NCBI GenBank assembly: GCA_910580005.1
Contig: CAJTXH010000001.1
Coordinates: 1-64,000 of the forward strand
DNA: 64,000 bases
Direction: 5' to 3'
Source of the DNA: an uncultured Lachnospiraceae bacterium
GTDB taxonomy: Bacteria > Bacillota > Clostridia > Lachnospirales > Lachnospiraceae
This document shows positions 39,451-49,010 of this stretch, piece after piece (positions within the stretch are counted from its first letter, which is position 1; every line of letters starts with the position of its first letter). The notes below the pieces were generated by a model, which searched no databases, had not been told where the DNA came from, and saw only the letters and a list, made by a program, of their open reading frames with translations. The position numbers and the translations under genes were made by a program.

Positions 39451-40752
39451 TCAGCTTACTTTTAATTTAAATTTTTGTATTGCATGTTCATCATCTACAG
39501 GTATTTTCTGCATTGAAGCACCAAGTGCTGTCATCTTTCTTTCAAAATTTTCATATCCACGTTCAATATAATGGATAGAATCTATAGTAGTATAGCCATC
39601 GGCTACAAGGCCTGCAACAACAAGTGCAGCACCTGCCCTTAAATCAGGCGCTGTCACTGATGCACCAGTAAGGCCATCAACACCTTCAATTATGGCTATA
39701 TTTCCTTCAACCTTAATAGATGCCCCCATCCGGGACAGTTCATCAACATATTTAAACCTGTTTTCAAAAAGGCTTTCAGTTACTATACTTGTTCCAGAAG
39801 ACATTGCAAGCAGTGTTGAAATCTGCGGCTGCATATCTGTAGGAAATCCTGGGTATGGAAGTGTTTTAATCTGTGTATGGCATAATCTGCTGTTGCATGT
39901 TACCCTTACAGCGTCGTCAAATTCTTCAACGGTTGCCCCTATTTCATTAAGTTTGACAGAGATTGCTTCTAAATGGCGTGGTATAACGTTTTTTATAAGG
40001 ACATCACCTCTGGTTGCCGCTGCTGCAACCATAAAAGTACCTGCTTCAATCTGGTCAGGTATAATAGGATATTCACTTGCATGTAATTTTGTTACACCAT
40101 TGATACGGATTTTATCAGTACCTGCACCTTTGATATCAGCACCCATGCTGTTGAGGAAGTTTGCCACATCAACAACATGCGGCTCTTTAGCAGCATTTTC
40201 AATAACTGTGCGTCCTTCTGCCATACATGCAGCAAGCATAATATTTATTGTAGCACCAACAGTTACAACATCAAAATAAATATGTTTACCAATAAGTTTG
40301 TCTGCTGATGCATTTATCATTCCATATTCAATATTTACAGTAGCTCCAAGTGCCCTGAATCCTTTAAGATGCTGGTCAATAGGGCGGCTTCCTATATCAC
40401 ATCCTCCTGGAAGGACTACATTTGCCCTATTATACTTGCCAAGCAAAGCGCCAAGCAGATAATAGGAGCCACGTATTTTACGTATTGCTTCATAATCGAT
40501 TGTGACATCATTAATGGTGCTTCCGTTAATTTTGACTAAATGTGGGTTTATGCGTTCAACAACTGCCCCTATCCCGCTGATAGCTTCTAATAATACATTA
40601 ATATCCCTTACATCTGGCAGATTATCAATTAAAACTGTTTCATCTGTCATAATAGCTGCTGCAAGTATGCCAAGAGCAGCATTTTTAGCGCCACCGATTG
40701 TTACCTCTCCGTGTAAAGGTGTTCCACCTTTAATAATATACTGGTTTTCCAT
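39451..40752 (-). CDS. murA: UDP-N-acetylglucosamine 1-carboxyvinyltransferase
   Basis: This 433-residue enzyme starts peptidoglycan synthesis by moving enolpyruvate from PEP to UDP-GlcNAc. It begins YIIKGGTPLHGEVTIGGAKNAAL, typical of the EPSP synthase family. Residues in the active-site loop lie around VLPGGCDIGSRPIDQHLKG; the usual catalytic Cys is Asp in this loop (GGCDIGSRPID), the form seen in some MurAs that are naturally resistant to fosfomycin. The start at 40752 has GAGGTG nine bases upstream. Confidence 0.93.
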   Translation of the reverse strand: MENQYIIKGGTPLHGEVTIGGAKNAALGILAAAIMTDETVLIDNLPDVRDINVLLEAISGIGAVVERINPHLVKINGSTINDVTIDYEAIRKIRGSYYLLGALLGKYNRANVVLPGGCDIGSRPIDQHLKGFRALGATVNIEYGMINASADKLIGKHIYFDVVTVGATINIMLAACMAEGRTVIENAAKEPHVVDVANFLNSMGADIKGAGTDKIRINGVTKLHASEYPIIPDQIEAGTFMVAAAATRGDVLIKNVIPRHLEAISVKLNEIGATVEEFDDAVRVTCNSRLCHTQIKTLPYPGFPTDMQPQISTLLAMSSGTSIVTESLFENRFKYVDELSRMGASIKVEGNIAIIEGVDGLTGASVTAPDLRAGAALVVAGLVADGYTTIDSIHYIERGYENFERKMTALGASMQKIPVDDEHAIQKFKLKVS

Positions 40753-40910
40753 ATTGTTGCACCTCATAATATATATTCAAACGTAAGTAGTATTCTATAA
40801 ATAATTTTACAAATTTGTACTGCCACAAATAATATCTTCTATATGTCTTTATCAATTTACATAGTTTAACGCATAACATTATTATAAACAAATGATTAAT
40901 TATGTCAACT

Positions 40911-42770
40911 CTATTTTTTGCGGTTTTCAAAATAAACAAATGAATCTATTGCATCAAAAATATCCTGGAATGTCCTGCGTGGCGCAGCATCAATATATTT
41001 TTTTAATATCCGCTGCTCATCTTCACCATGATATTTCCCATAAAAAATATCAAAAAGATTATGGCCACGCACGTAAATTTTTATATTTTCCATATTATCT
41101 TTAATATCCTGTTTGCTTTTTATACGTATGTTAAGAGTTTTTTGCATTCTTTTGAAACTGTTAAGCTTGAAAAGATAATCTTTATATTTTTTATATAATA
41201 TATTATAGAAGTCTTCCTCATTTTTAATTACTCCAATTTTTGCCATTACAGATGGTTCTAAAAAATAGTTTTCAAAAGAATAATATTTTAAAATAAGTAC
41301 GTTTTCTGGTTCAACTTTTGGAAGGTTGCCAGGGTCTTCTTTAGAACGCTGGCTGTAATAACTGCAAAGCTGCTTTTTTAAATGTTTAGGGTTTTTACCA
41401 TCGCTGTCACGTATCATAAGGAACTGGTCTTTAAGATACAATTTATTTATGTATTTTAAATTGGCATATGTTTTAATATTGGTGCAGCTATTTACAGGTA
41501 TTATGGTAATGCGTGAAAGATTACCATCACTGTCATATATTTCAGAATAATATTTTTCTAAAAGTAATGGAAGGCGGTTGCTGTCTTGCTTGCCTTCAAC
41601 TATAAATACAAAGCTGACATTCATAAGGTCATTGGCTGTATATCCTAAGTCATTCAGTATTACATCAATATCTGAATTTTCTTTTACTATGGTGTAATAT
41701 TCACTGTCCAGTATAACTTCTTTAATTTGCTTTGTTGAGAAATTAAAAATCATATTTGGTGAATGTGTTGAGAAAATTACCTGGTTTTTTTTAGAAAGCC
41801 TGAATAAAATTTCACTTGCAACTTTCTGTAACTGTGGGTGCAGGTAAATCTCAGGGTCTTCCATTAAAATAATACATGGAAGCGTATCATCTTCTTCTAT
41901 ATATGTTTCAAGAAGTGACAGTGCATAAATACTTTTTAATCCTTCACCAAGCATATTTATAGAGCCAAGAGACCCGCCACGTTCTTTATTGTAAACCTGT
42001 GTGTCAATTTTTAATAGATGGTCTATGTCAAAATCCATAACATAGCGTATTTCCTGTGAAGGGCTGCCGTTTTCATGGAAATGGCGGTTTACCTTTGCAG
42101 CAAATTCTGCCAGCTTTGTATGGAAAAGTTTATATTGTAAAAGACGTGCAGTTTCAAAAAGGGTCAGTTCCTCAGGTGCTTTTTTATTAATAAGCCCTAT
42201 GCATTGGAAGCACAGGTTGCATTTTCTCGCAGAATCAAAAGTACATTCATTATCCTTAAGCATTTTAAAGGATTGTTTATCATAGAAACTGAATACATCA
42301 TTCTGCAGCGTCTCAAGATTTCTGTTCTGGTCTATATGGTATATTTTGGGAATAATTTGTTTTATATATTGGTTGTTTTTGTGGAACCCGTCTCTATAAT
42401 GTATGGAAAAACCAGGGTTTATATAACAGTTAAAGGAAATTATGCCATCTTGGAATGATGGCAGTTTTATTTTAAATTCTTCAAGCCATTTGTCATAATT
42501 TCTTGTTTTGCTTAATATTCCTTTAGTATAGTAATAATTTAAATCATCATCTGTAAGGGAAATCTGCATTGATATTTCAACTGGCTTGCTATAATCTAAA
42601 AATTCATGTGAATATACCTGGCGCAGCCCTGCTGCAATAAGTATTGCATCTATTACAGAAGTTTTGCCAGTGCTGTTTTTACCAACAAGTATAAGAGAAT
42701 TTTCCATATTGTTGATTTCAAGCCCACGTATGGATCTGAAATTAACGATTTTAAGATAATTAATTTTCAT
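40911..42770 (-). CDS. OLD-family ATPase with TOPRIM domain and an internal Cys cluster
   Basis: This 619-residue protein has an ABC/SMC-type ATPase: Walker A GKNSTGKTS (residues 30-38), Walker B CIILMEDPE (299-307) and an H-loop STHSP (334-338). A TOPRIM nuclease-like part follows, with VEGKQD (Glu392) and RDSDGK (Asp455, Asp457). Between Walker A and Walker B there is a Cys cluster at 176, 184, 187 and 190 (CNLCFQC), probably a metal site. OLD proteins act in phage defence or DNA repair. No helicase partner is adjacent, so it is not an obvious Gabija pair. It stands alone behind murA. Confidence 0.82.
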   Translation of the reverse strand: MKINYLKIVNFRSIRGLEINNMENSLILVGKNSTGKTSVIDAILIAAGLRQVYSHEFLDYSKPVEISMQISLTDDDLNYYYTKGILSKTRNYDKWLEEFKIKLPSFQDGIISFNCYINPGFSIHYRDGFHKNNQYIKQIIPKIYHIDQNRNLETLQNDVFSFYDKQSFKMLKDNECTFDSARKCNLCFQCIGLINKKAPEELTLFETARLLQYKLFHTKLAEFAAKVNRHFHENGSPSQEIRYVMDFDIDHLLKIDTQVYNKERGGSLGSINMLGEGLKSIYALSLLETYIEEDDTLPCIILMEDPEIYLHPQLQKVASEILFRLSKKNQVIFSTHSPNMIFNFSTKQIKEVILDSEYYTIVKENSDIDVILNDLGYTANDLMNVSFVFIVEGKQDSNRLPLLLEKYYSEIYDSDGNLSRITIIPVNSCTNIKTYANLKYINKLYLKDQFLMIRDSDGKNPKHLKKQLCSYYSQRSKEDPGNLPKVEPENVLILKYYSFENYFLEPSVMAKIGVIKNEEDFYNILYKKYKDYLFKLNSFKRMQKTLNIRIKSKQDIKDNMENIKIYVRGHNLFDIFYGKYHGEDEQRILKKYIDAAPRRTFQDIFDAIDSFVYFENRKK

Positions 42771-42815
42771 AATAATATTCCCTTTCTCATATTATATGGA
42801 ATAAAATATTTTTTG

Positions 42816-43403
42816 TTACTTTTTCCTATGTTCTGTTTTTGTGCTTTTTTTAACAGAAAATCCAAATGTGCCAGCCTGTTTTCCAAGAGCAAAATATGAA
42901 CCATGTGAATAAGCTATAAGGCCTGTCTTGTCCAGATGAAATTTGTTATTCTGGTCAATGTATCCTGTATCAGCATGGACTGCGGTTACGTCTGCAATAA
43001 ACATATGGTGTGAACCAAGTTCTTTTATCTCTGTTACATGGCACTCAATATTAACAGGTGCTTCTTTAATCATAGGGCATTTAACAGTATCTGCTGCTTC
43101 TTTTGTCAAATTGCATAATTTCCATTTGTCAGTGTCCCTGCCAGAGCGGACACCACAGAAATCAGCTGCATATGCCAGTTTTTCATTAGTAAGGTTAATT
43201 ACAAATTCACCTGAATTTTTTATAATGTTATATGAAAAACGTTCTGGACGTACAGATATATATAACATTGGCGGGTTTGTGCAGATTGTACCTGTCCATG
43301 CAATTGTAATAATATTGGAAAAACCATTAATGTCACCACAGCTTGCCATGACTGCTGGGACAGGGTAAAGCATGTTGCCTGGTTTAAAATTGGTTTTTGG
43401 CAT
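42816..43403 (-). CDS. Flavin reductase-like FMN-binding protein
   Basis: This 195-residue protein has the FMN-binding split-barrel fold of the flavin reductase family: YPVPAVMASCGD near the start, TIAWTGTICTNPPMLYISVRP, and NSGEFVINLTNE. A cysteine in the ASCGD position is common in anaerobe homologues. These proteins bind FMN and often act in electron transfer or oxygen handling; the partner is not evident here. GGAGG lies six bases before the ATG. It is not obviously in an operon. Confidence 0.88.
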   Translation of the reverse strand: MPKTNFKPGNMLYPVPAVMASCGDINGFSNIITIAWTGTICTNPPMLYISVRPERFSYNIIKNSGEFVINLTNEKLAYAADFCGVRSGRDTDKWKLCNLTKEAADTVKCPMIKEAPVNIECHVTEIKELGSHHMFIADVTAVHADTGYIDQNNKFHLDKTGLIAYSHGSYFALGKQAGTFGFSVKKSTKTEHRKK

Positions 43404-43571
43404 GTTGTACCTCCATTGTGGTTTATTGGAAACTAATACATTTATTATATCATAAAATAATACTACACAAACAAAAATTATTGTGATAAAATAAAAAGTA
43501 TTAAAAAAGGGATACTACTTGTGTTAATTAATGCATCATTATTATTTTATACATAGAAAGGCAGGGATATA

Positions 43572-43913
43572 ATGGCAAAATACCTGGAATTTGAATCAAT
43601 GACAGAAGGTCTTGAAAATAAGGTTGTCCAGAATTTAAAATTCAGGACAGGAAATTTTTTATGGAAAATAAAGTTTAATGTACCTTTAGACCCTAGTACA
43701 GTTAATAATGTAAATTTGTATGTTACATCTGTAAATTTAGCACCACTTAGAACTTCTATAAGGTACAACTCTATGGATAATGAAATAGAGATAGAACCTT
43801 TAGAACCATATGCCCAGAATGAGTCTTATATTTTAAATATTACAACTAATGTGGCATCGGCTGGAGGAAAGCATTTGCGTGAGCCTTTACAGGTGCAGTT
43901 TAAGATAGAGTAG
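43572..43913 (+). CDS. Small Ig-like (Big5-type) domain protein without signal peptide
   Basis: This 113-residue protein is one beta-sandwich-like domain: VPLDPSTVNNVNLYV, then EIEIEPLEPYAQNESYILNIT and a final PLQVQFKIE. The pattern FNVPLDPSTVN..YVT resembles SbsA/Big5 domains, which usually sit in exported proteins. Here there is no signal peptide or anchor, so it may be cytoplasmic or exported by another route. It is flanked by minus-strand genes and appears to be a single-gene unit. The function is unknown. Confidence 0.72.
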   Translation: MAKYLEFESMTEGLENKVVQNLKFRTGNFLWKIKFNVPLDPSTVNNVNLYVTSVNLAPLRTSIRYNSMDNEIEIEPLEPYAQNESYILNITTNVASAGGKHLREPLQVQFKIE

Positions 43914-43932
43914 TCATTTTCTGTAAGTGGAA

Positions 43933-43969
43933 AAAGAACTTCCTGGCGTAATGTCTTTGGAAGTTCTTT
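43933..43969. terminator. Bidirectional terminator
   Basis: A perfect 11-bp stem AAAGAACTTCC / GGAAGTTCTTT with a 15-base loop lies between the convergent Big5-type and FN3 genes. A T-run follows on the minus strand. Confidence 0.8.
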
Positions 43970-43983
43970 ATTCTGGTGGGGAT

Positions 43984-46377
43984 TTATTTTAGTACAGGTT
44001 TTAATTTAATTGCAAGTACCCTGTCCATATGGTTTAGTGCCTGGGAGCCAGGTATCGCAGATTCAAAGTTTACATATATATATTTGCCAAGCACCGCAAT
44101 TTCTTCGTTAAGTGCAGGCATCTGTACAGTTTTCTTTATTTTGCCTGTTTTCATATTTTTTGTGCCTGTACCAGATGGTTTATATATATTTAATTCATTT
44201 GTATATCCATAGGCTCTTGATAGTATCATGTTTTTTCCAGTAAATGCAATACCTTGTACAGCAGGTGGAATTACAACATCTGATTTTTCAGTAAGTATTA
44301 ACGGCATGCTGCCATTTTCTTTTGCTGTATTTTTTTCTACTTTGTAACTTCTGAGTGTGCCATTTTTATTAAGTTCAAAGCTTCCAGCCCATAACTGGTC
44401 TTTATGCCATGTAAGGAATGAGGCTTTTTTGCCTAATTTATATACTGCGGAGAAACTTACATTGTGGAACATTGCATATTCTTGTGCTGCATTGTCAACT
44501 TCTTTAAAATCTATTGTGCATACTTTTTTACCATTAGTTATCCAGATATTTTCACCATCAAAAGTTATTCCGCCAGCATGTGTCTGGTTAGGAAGGACTA
44601 TTACTGTAAGCAGGTCTTTAAACTCTTTGTCAAGCACATATATTACAGACTGCTCTTCATAATGTGAATCATATGCAGATATTAGCAGGTAATTTTTAGC
44701 AAATGTAAGTCCTTGTGGGCACATGGATGTACTTTCAAAGCCATTTACATTTGTAGAACATATACCTGGTATTGTGTAAGATTTACTGTAATTTGCATAT
44801 TTTTTTACAATTTCTGTTTTATTCCAGGCATCTGACCTGATAAGTTCTTTTTTAGTCTTGTAATAGCTTGGTGATGTTGTAGTGCCTTTTGTTATGCGTG
44901 GTGTAATATCAATAGCAGATTCTTCGCTAATAAATTCTTGCCCAAATGCCATGCGGTAAGCATATACCTTATAACTATAAATTTCTTCTGCTGTAAGGTT
45001 TTCGTAAACTTTGGATATAGTTTTTTTATCCTCTATTTTATCTATAAGGGTAAAACCTTCTTCCTGTTTCTGGTATATATAATAACCAGCAGCACCTGTG
45101 ACAGCTTTCCAGGTTAAACGGAGTTTTCCATAACCTGCTTTGCCTTTAAGGTTTACCTGTTCAGGAAGTGTTGATGTCTTCACTACATTGCTAAATCCGC
45201 TTGTATGTTCTTCTGTGTCAGCATATGTCATTATTTTATAACGGTAGTTTTTGCCAGAGCTAAGCCCTGTGTCAGTATAGGAAGTTTCTGTTGTGCTTGT
45301 TAAATATTCAAAATCCCCGCTTCCCTGCCTTCTGTATATAATATAACCTGTAGCTGTATCATTTAAGTTCCATGAAAGGTGGATTGACTCCGCTGTATTG
45401 GCACTTAATGCAAGCCCTGTTGTGGCATAAGGTGTTGTAACAGCACGTAATGTTTTTGAATACTGGCTTAAAAGATTAGTGGTGTCAAGGTATGATGATA
45501 TTATATATGAATAAACAGTTCCTGCTTCAAGACCAATTTCTGAAATTGATGTACCAGTTGTTACTCTATATAATTCATATGGCATATCATTAATGCTCCT
45601 ATATAAGTAATATGAACTGACTGCAGGGTTTTCATTCCATGATAAATCAATTCTGTGGCTTTCTTCTTTTATAATTTTAAAACCAGAAACGGCAGCAGGG
45701 CATGTACATAATGATAATACATCAGATGCTTCACCTATGTTACTTTCATTAAGGCAGTATGCCTGGATATATATATCATACCGTTTTGAAGCTTCCAGCC
45801 CTTCTATTGTATATGCGTTTAAAGAAGTATTTCCTGATAAAGTGTATACACCCTCAGAAACTGGTTTATAGTATACTTTATATGAAGCATTATTCATACT
45901 ATCCCATGTTAAGCTGATTGAAGCGCTTGTTGCTGTCTGTGCTGCCCTGTCTGTTACTGCGATGCCAGTAACTTTATTTACAGTAGTGGCAGCATAAAAT
46001 ACCTGTGATAAAGGACTGTATACTTTTTCACCAAGTATAGTTTTATAACAGCGTATCTGGTATGAACATATAGTTGCTGCACTTAAAGAAGGGATTATAA
46101 ATGAATTTACTGTAGTTTCTGTTGTGTATGGTATACCATTGTAACTTATAGCTAATTCATATCCTTCTGCATCTGTTACAGCATCCCATGTAATTGTTAT
46201 ATCATTTGTTGTTGCGAAAATAACAGAGGATTCTGTTACTACTGCATCAAATGTGGCAGCAGGCGGTGTTTCTGCATAACCAGTAGCTTTTGTGCTGGTA
46301 CTGCATAATACACAATATAATAATGACATAATGCCTATAAATATTGCTGTGGGTTTAAAATACCTTTTTTTATTCAT
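43984..46377 (-). CDS. Secreted fibronectin type III repeat protein
   Basis: This 797-residue protein has a signal peptide (MNKKRYFKPTAIFIGIMSLL) and about five fibronectin type III domains over residues 40-500, each with the pattern L-x-W-x-x...Y-x-I/V-Y and S-x-x-Y-x-Y-x-I/V (for example SLDSYKV-like VYSYIISSYLD and YRYKIMTYAD). The C-terminal 270 residues are a beta-rich region with propeller-like repeats (VYVLDKEF, GGITFDGENIWITNG, YKLGKKASF). No sorting signal or catalytic motif is recognised. It may bind a polymer at the cell surface; this is inference. Confidence 0.8.
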   Translation of the reverse strand: MNKKRYFKPTAIFIGIMSLLYCVLCSTSTKATGYAETPPAATFDAVVTESSVIFATTNDITITWDAVTDAEGYELAISYNGIPYTTETTVNSFIIPSLSAATICSYQIRCYKTILGEKVYSPLSQVFYAATTVNKVTGIAVTDRAAQTATSASISLTWDSMNNASYKVYYKPVSEGVYTLSGNTSLNAYTIEGLEASKRYDIYIQAYCLNESNIGEASDVLSLCTCPAAVSGFKIIKEESHRIDLSWNENPAVSSYYLYRSINDMPYELYRVTTGTSISEIGLEAGTVYSYIISSYLDTTNLLSQYSKTLRAVTTPYATTGLALSANTAESIHLSWNLNDTATGYIIYRRQGSGDFEYLTSTTETSYTDTGLSSGKNYRYKIMTYADTEEHTSGFSNVVKTSTLPEQVNLKGKAGYGKLRLTWKAVTGAAGYYIYQKQEEGFTLIDKIEDKKTISKVYENLTAEEIYSYKVYAYRMAFGQEFISEESAIDITPRITKGTTTSPSYYKTKKELIRSDAWNKTEIVKKYANYSKSYTIPGICSTNVNGFESTSMCPQGLTFAKNYLLISAYDSHYEEQSVIYVLDKEFKDLLTVIVLPNQTHAGGITFDGENIWITNGKKVCTIDFKEVDNAAQEYAMFHNVSFSAVYKLGKKASFLTWHKDQLWAGSFELNKNGTLRSYKVEKNTAKENGSMPLILTEKSDVVIPPAVQGIAFTGKNMILSRAYGYTNELNIYKPSGTGTKNMKTGKIKKTVQMPALNEEIAVLGKYIYVNFESAIPGSQALNHMDRVLAIKLKPVLK

Positions 46378-46687
46378 TGTGTAATCCGTCCTTTATTATA
46401 TTGATTTTTGGTTTTTGCTAAGTTATACTTAATATATAATATATAGCAAAAATGGCAAATTATGGTCAAAATGTATAAAAATTTTTTCTGATATCTGGCA
46501 TTTTTAACTAAATTAGTATATGGAGATGTAGAATAAATAGTATGGAAAAAGCAGGCAGCCTGTCTTTAAGTGAACTGGATTGGCATGACTGGGCAGTCCA
46601 GTTTGCATTTTATTTTATTATGTTATATACTTAAAAAGAATTTTGTTTATTAATATATTTTATTTTAATGATAGGAGGAACATCTGG
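46378..46687. other. Gene-poor divergent region with a hairpin
   Basis: This 310-base gap separates the divergent FN3 and YesL genes. It is very AT-rich. A 10-bp inverted repeat at 46573-46603 (AACTGGATTG / CAGTCCAGTT, one G-U) with an 11-base loop is its only clear structure. The following bases are T-rich but not an uninterrupted T-run. It overlaps a 30-codon ORF at 46542-46634 that has no usable ribosome binding site. Confidence 0.5.
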
Positions 46688-47380
46688 ATGGGAAATAATG
46701 GTTTTTTTAGTATAGAAAGTCCTTTGTATAAGTTTATGAACAGGCTTCTGGATATGATAAAGCTTAACTTTTTATGGATTTTATGCAGTCTCCCGGTTGT
46801 TACAATGGGAGCAGCAACTACAGCAGCATTTACTATAACACTTAGGATGGTGGAGGAAGAAGAAGGGTATATAGCAAGGCCATTTTTCCGTGAATTTAAG
46901 AATAATCTTGTTAAGGGAAGTATTATTGGGGTTGTCCAGTTATTTGCTATGTATGCAATTTATCTTGATTTCCAGTTGTCTAATATTGAAGGCAACGGAG
47001 TTTTATTTACAGTTATTGGCGTACTTGCAATATTTCTGACTTTTATGCATCTTATTTATGCATATGCGCTTTTGGCAAGATATGAAAATACAATTATAAA
47101 CACTTTAAAAAATTCTTATGCTATTGGTTTAAGGTATTTACCTAAAACTTTTGGTCTATTTATTATAATTGTACTTGAATGTGCAATTTTTCTGTGGAAT
47201 TTTACTACACAGTTTATAGGGATGTTATTAGGTCCGGCATGTATTATTTTGACAATAAGCAGTTTTGCAAGACCCTTGTTTAAGCTGGTTGAAAAGGATA
47301 ACGAAGAAAGGACATCACATAAAGATGAAGGGTTTGAGGATGCAGGCGGAGCCAGTGTAAAGGAAGAGGACTTTAATTAA
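46688..47380 (+). CDS. YesL-like (DUF624) membrane protein
   Basis: This 230-residue protein has about five transmembrane segments and the DUF624 start FFSIESPLYKFMNRLLDMIKLNFLWILCSLPVVTMGAATTA. Related YesL proteins are often near carbohydrate uptake genes, but their molecular role is not established. The ATG at 46688 has AGGAGG nine bases upstream. The C-terminal 25 residues are charged and cytoplasmic. No sugar transporter is adjacent. A weak hairpin at 47396-47424 separates it from cobQ. Confidence 0.88.
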   Translation: MGNNGFFSIESPLYKFMNRLLDMIKLNFLWILCSLPVVTMGAATTAAFTITLRMVEEEEGYIARPFFREFKNNLVKGSIIGVVQLFAMYAIYLDFQLSNIEGNGVLFTVIGVLAIFLTFMHLIYAYALLARYENTIINTLKNSYAIGLRYLPKTFGLFIIIVLECAIFLWNFTTQFIGMLLGPACIILTISSFARPLFKLVEKDNEERTSHKDEGFEDAGGASVKEEDFN

Positions 47381-47395
47381 GAATTTAAAATTTGC

Positions 47396-47429
47396 GCATG
47401 TCTCCAGGAGTATTAGGGACATGCTTTAT
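47396..47429 (+). terminator. Weak terminator hairpin after the YesL-like gene
   Basis: A 9-bp stem GCATGTCTC / GGGACATGC (one G-U) has an 11-base loop and is followed by TTTATTTAT. It may only reduce read-through into cobQ. Confidence 0.5.
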
Positions 47430-47475
47430 TTATATAAAGATTGTGGATATACGCTTTAATATGAAAGGGGTATGT

Positions 47476-48951
47476 ATGGCATATAAAATTATGGTACAGG
47501 GAACTATGTCAAATGCAGGCAAAAGCCTGGTAGTAGCAGGGCTTGCCCGTTTATTTGCCAGAGATGGATATAAGGTTGCTCCTTTTAAATCACAAAATAT
47601 GGCACTTAATTCATTTATTACAAAAGACGGTTTTGAAATTGGACGTGCACAGGCTGTACAAGCAGAGGCGGCTGGAATTATTCCAGAAGTATATATGAAC
47701 CCGGTATTATTAAAGCCTGTCAGTGAAATGGGTTCACAGGTTATTGTAAATGGAAAAGCCATATGCAACATGAAAGCAAAAGATTATTTCAAGTATAAAA
47801 CAGAACTTGTGCCTGATATTATGGCTGCATTTAATTACCTGGACAGGAAGTTTGACATTGTAATAATAGAAGGTGCAGGAAGCCCTGCTGAAATAAACCT
47901 TAAAGAAAATGATATTGTGAATATGGGACTTGCAGAAATGACAAATTCGCCTGTCCTGCTTGTTGGCGATATTGACAGGGGTGGTGTGTTTGCGCAGGTT
48001 TATGGGACTATTGCACTTCTTGAAGAGAAGGAACGTAGCAGGATAAAAGGGATTTTGGTTAATAAGTTCAGAGGGGATAAATCAATACTTGAACCAGGGA
48101 TTAAAATGCTTGAAGATAAATGTGGTAAGCCTGTCCTGGGTGTTATCCCTTATATAAATATTGATATAGATGATGAAGATAGCCTATCAGAAAGGTTTTC
48201 TAAAGGCCATTATGCAGGCATTGTTGATATAGCAGTAATCAGGCTTCCAAGGATTTCTAATTTTACAGATTTTAATGTATTTGGAAATTTTGAAGGGGTT
48301 TCACTTAGGTATATAGATAATGCCAGGGACTTAAAAGAGCCTGATATTATATTTATCCCTGGTACAAAAAATACTATAAAAGACCTTATGTGGATGCGCC
48401 AGAATGGGATTGAAGCAGCAGTTAAAAAAGCAAATTCAAAAGGATGTATAGTTTTTGGGATTTGTGGGGGATATCAGATGCTTGGAAATTCAATAAGTGA
48501 CCAATATAATATGGAAGAGGGCGGTACAGCCAGTGGAATGGGGCTTATTGATATTAATACTGTATTTGGAAGTGAGAAGAAAACAGTACAAACTAGTGGA
48601 AAGTTAGGCAAGATTAATGGTTTATTTAAAGAACTTTCTGGTAAAGAATATAATGGATATGAAATACATATTGGCATGACAGAGGGGAAATGCCAGAATG
48701 AAACATGCCAGCCTGTTAATATATCTGCCAGCCAGAATAATGTGTATGGTTCGTATATACATGGGCTTTTTGACAATGGAGATATAGCATATACTATATT
48801 AAAAGCTATTGCTGCCAGAAAAGGGGCTGGTGACAATGTAATTAAAAGTTTTAATTATAAAGAATATAAGAAAAAGCAGTATGATATACTTGCAGATACA
48901 ATAAGAGATAATGTGGATATAGCTAAAATATCAAGATGCATGGGAATATAA
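47476..48951 (+). CDS. cobQ: Cobyric acid synthase
   Basis: This 491-residue ATP- and glutamine-dependent amidotransferase amidates the b, d, e and g side chains of the corrin ring. The N-terminal dethiobiotin-synthase-like domain has GTMSNAGKS. The C-terminal class I glutaminase domain has GICGGYQMLG with the catalytic Cys, and the His in the region SYIHGLFDNG. I use the ATG at 47476, with AAAGGGG five bases upstream. cobT and cobU follow, so this is a late cobalamin unit. Confidence 0.96.
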   Translation: MAYKIMVQGTMSNAGKSLVVAGLARLFARDGYKVAPFKSQNMALNSFITKDGFEIGRAQAVQAEAAGIIPEVYMNPVLLKPVSEMGSQVIVNGKAICNMKAKDYFKYKTELVPDIMAAFNYLDRKFDIVIIEGAGSPAEINLKENDIVNMGLAEMTNSPVLLVGDIDRGGVFAQVYGTIALLEEKERSRIKGILVNKFRGDKSILEPGIKMLEDKCGKPVLGVIPYINIDIDDEDSLSERFSKGHYAGIVDIAVIRLPRISNFTDFNVFGNFEGVSLRYIDNARDLKEPDIIFIPGTKNTIKDLMWMRQNGIEAAVKKANSKGCIVFGICGGYQMLGNSISDQYNMEEGGTASGMGLIDINTVFGSEKKTVQTSGKLGKINGLFKELSGKEYNGYEIHIGMTEGKCQNETCQPVNISASQNNVYGSYIHGLFDNGDIAYTILKAIAARKGAGDNVIKSFNYKEYKKKQYDILADTIRDNVDIAKISRCMGI

Positions 48952-49010
48952 TCTTACTATGGACAGCATAGTTATGAATAGCAACATTATAATTTATATG
49001 GGGCATAAAT

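Noticed and set aside
40911..42770. Gabija GajA
   Set aside because: The OLD-like ATPase/TOPRIM layout fits, but there is no adjacent UvrD-like GajB gene; neighbours are murA and a flavin reductase-like gene.
46542..46634. A 30-codon ORF beginning MEKAGSLSLSELDW
   Set aside because: The nearest ribosome-binding-like GGAGA is 15 bases upstream, too far, and the frame overlaps a hairpin. I treat it as chance until conservation is shown.
46378..46687. T-box or other riboswitch upstream of the YesL-like gene
   Set aside because: No T-box core sequence or recognised aptamer elements; only a single 10-bp hairpin is visible.
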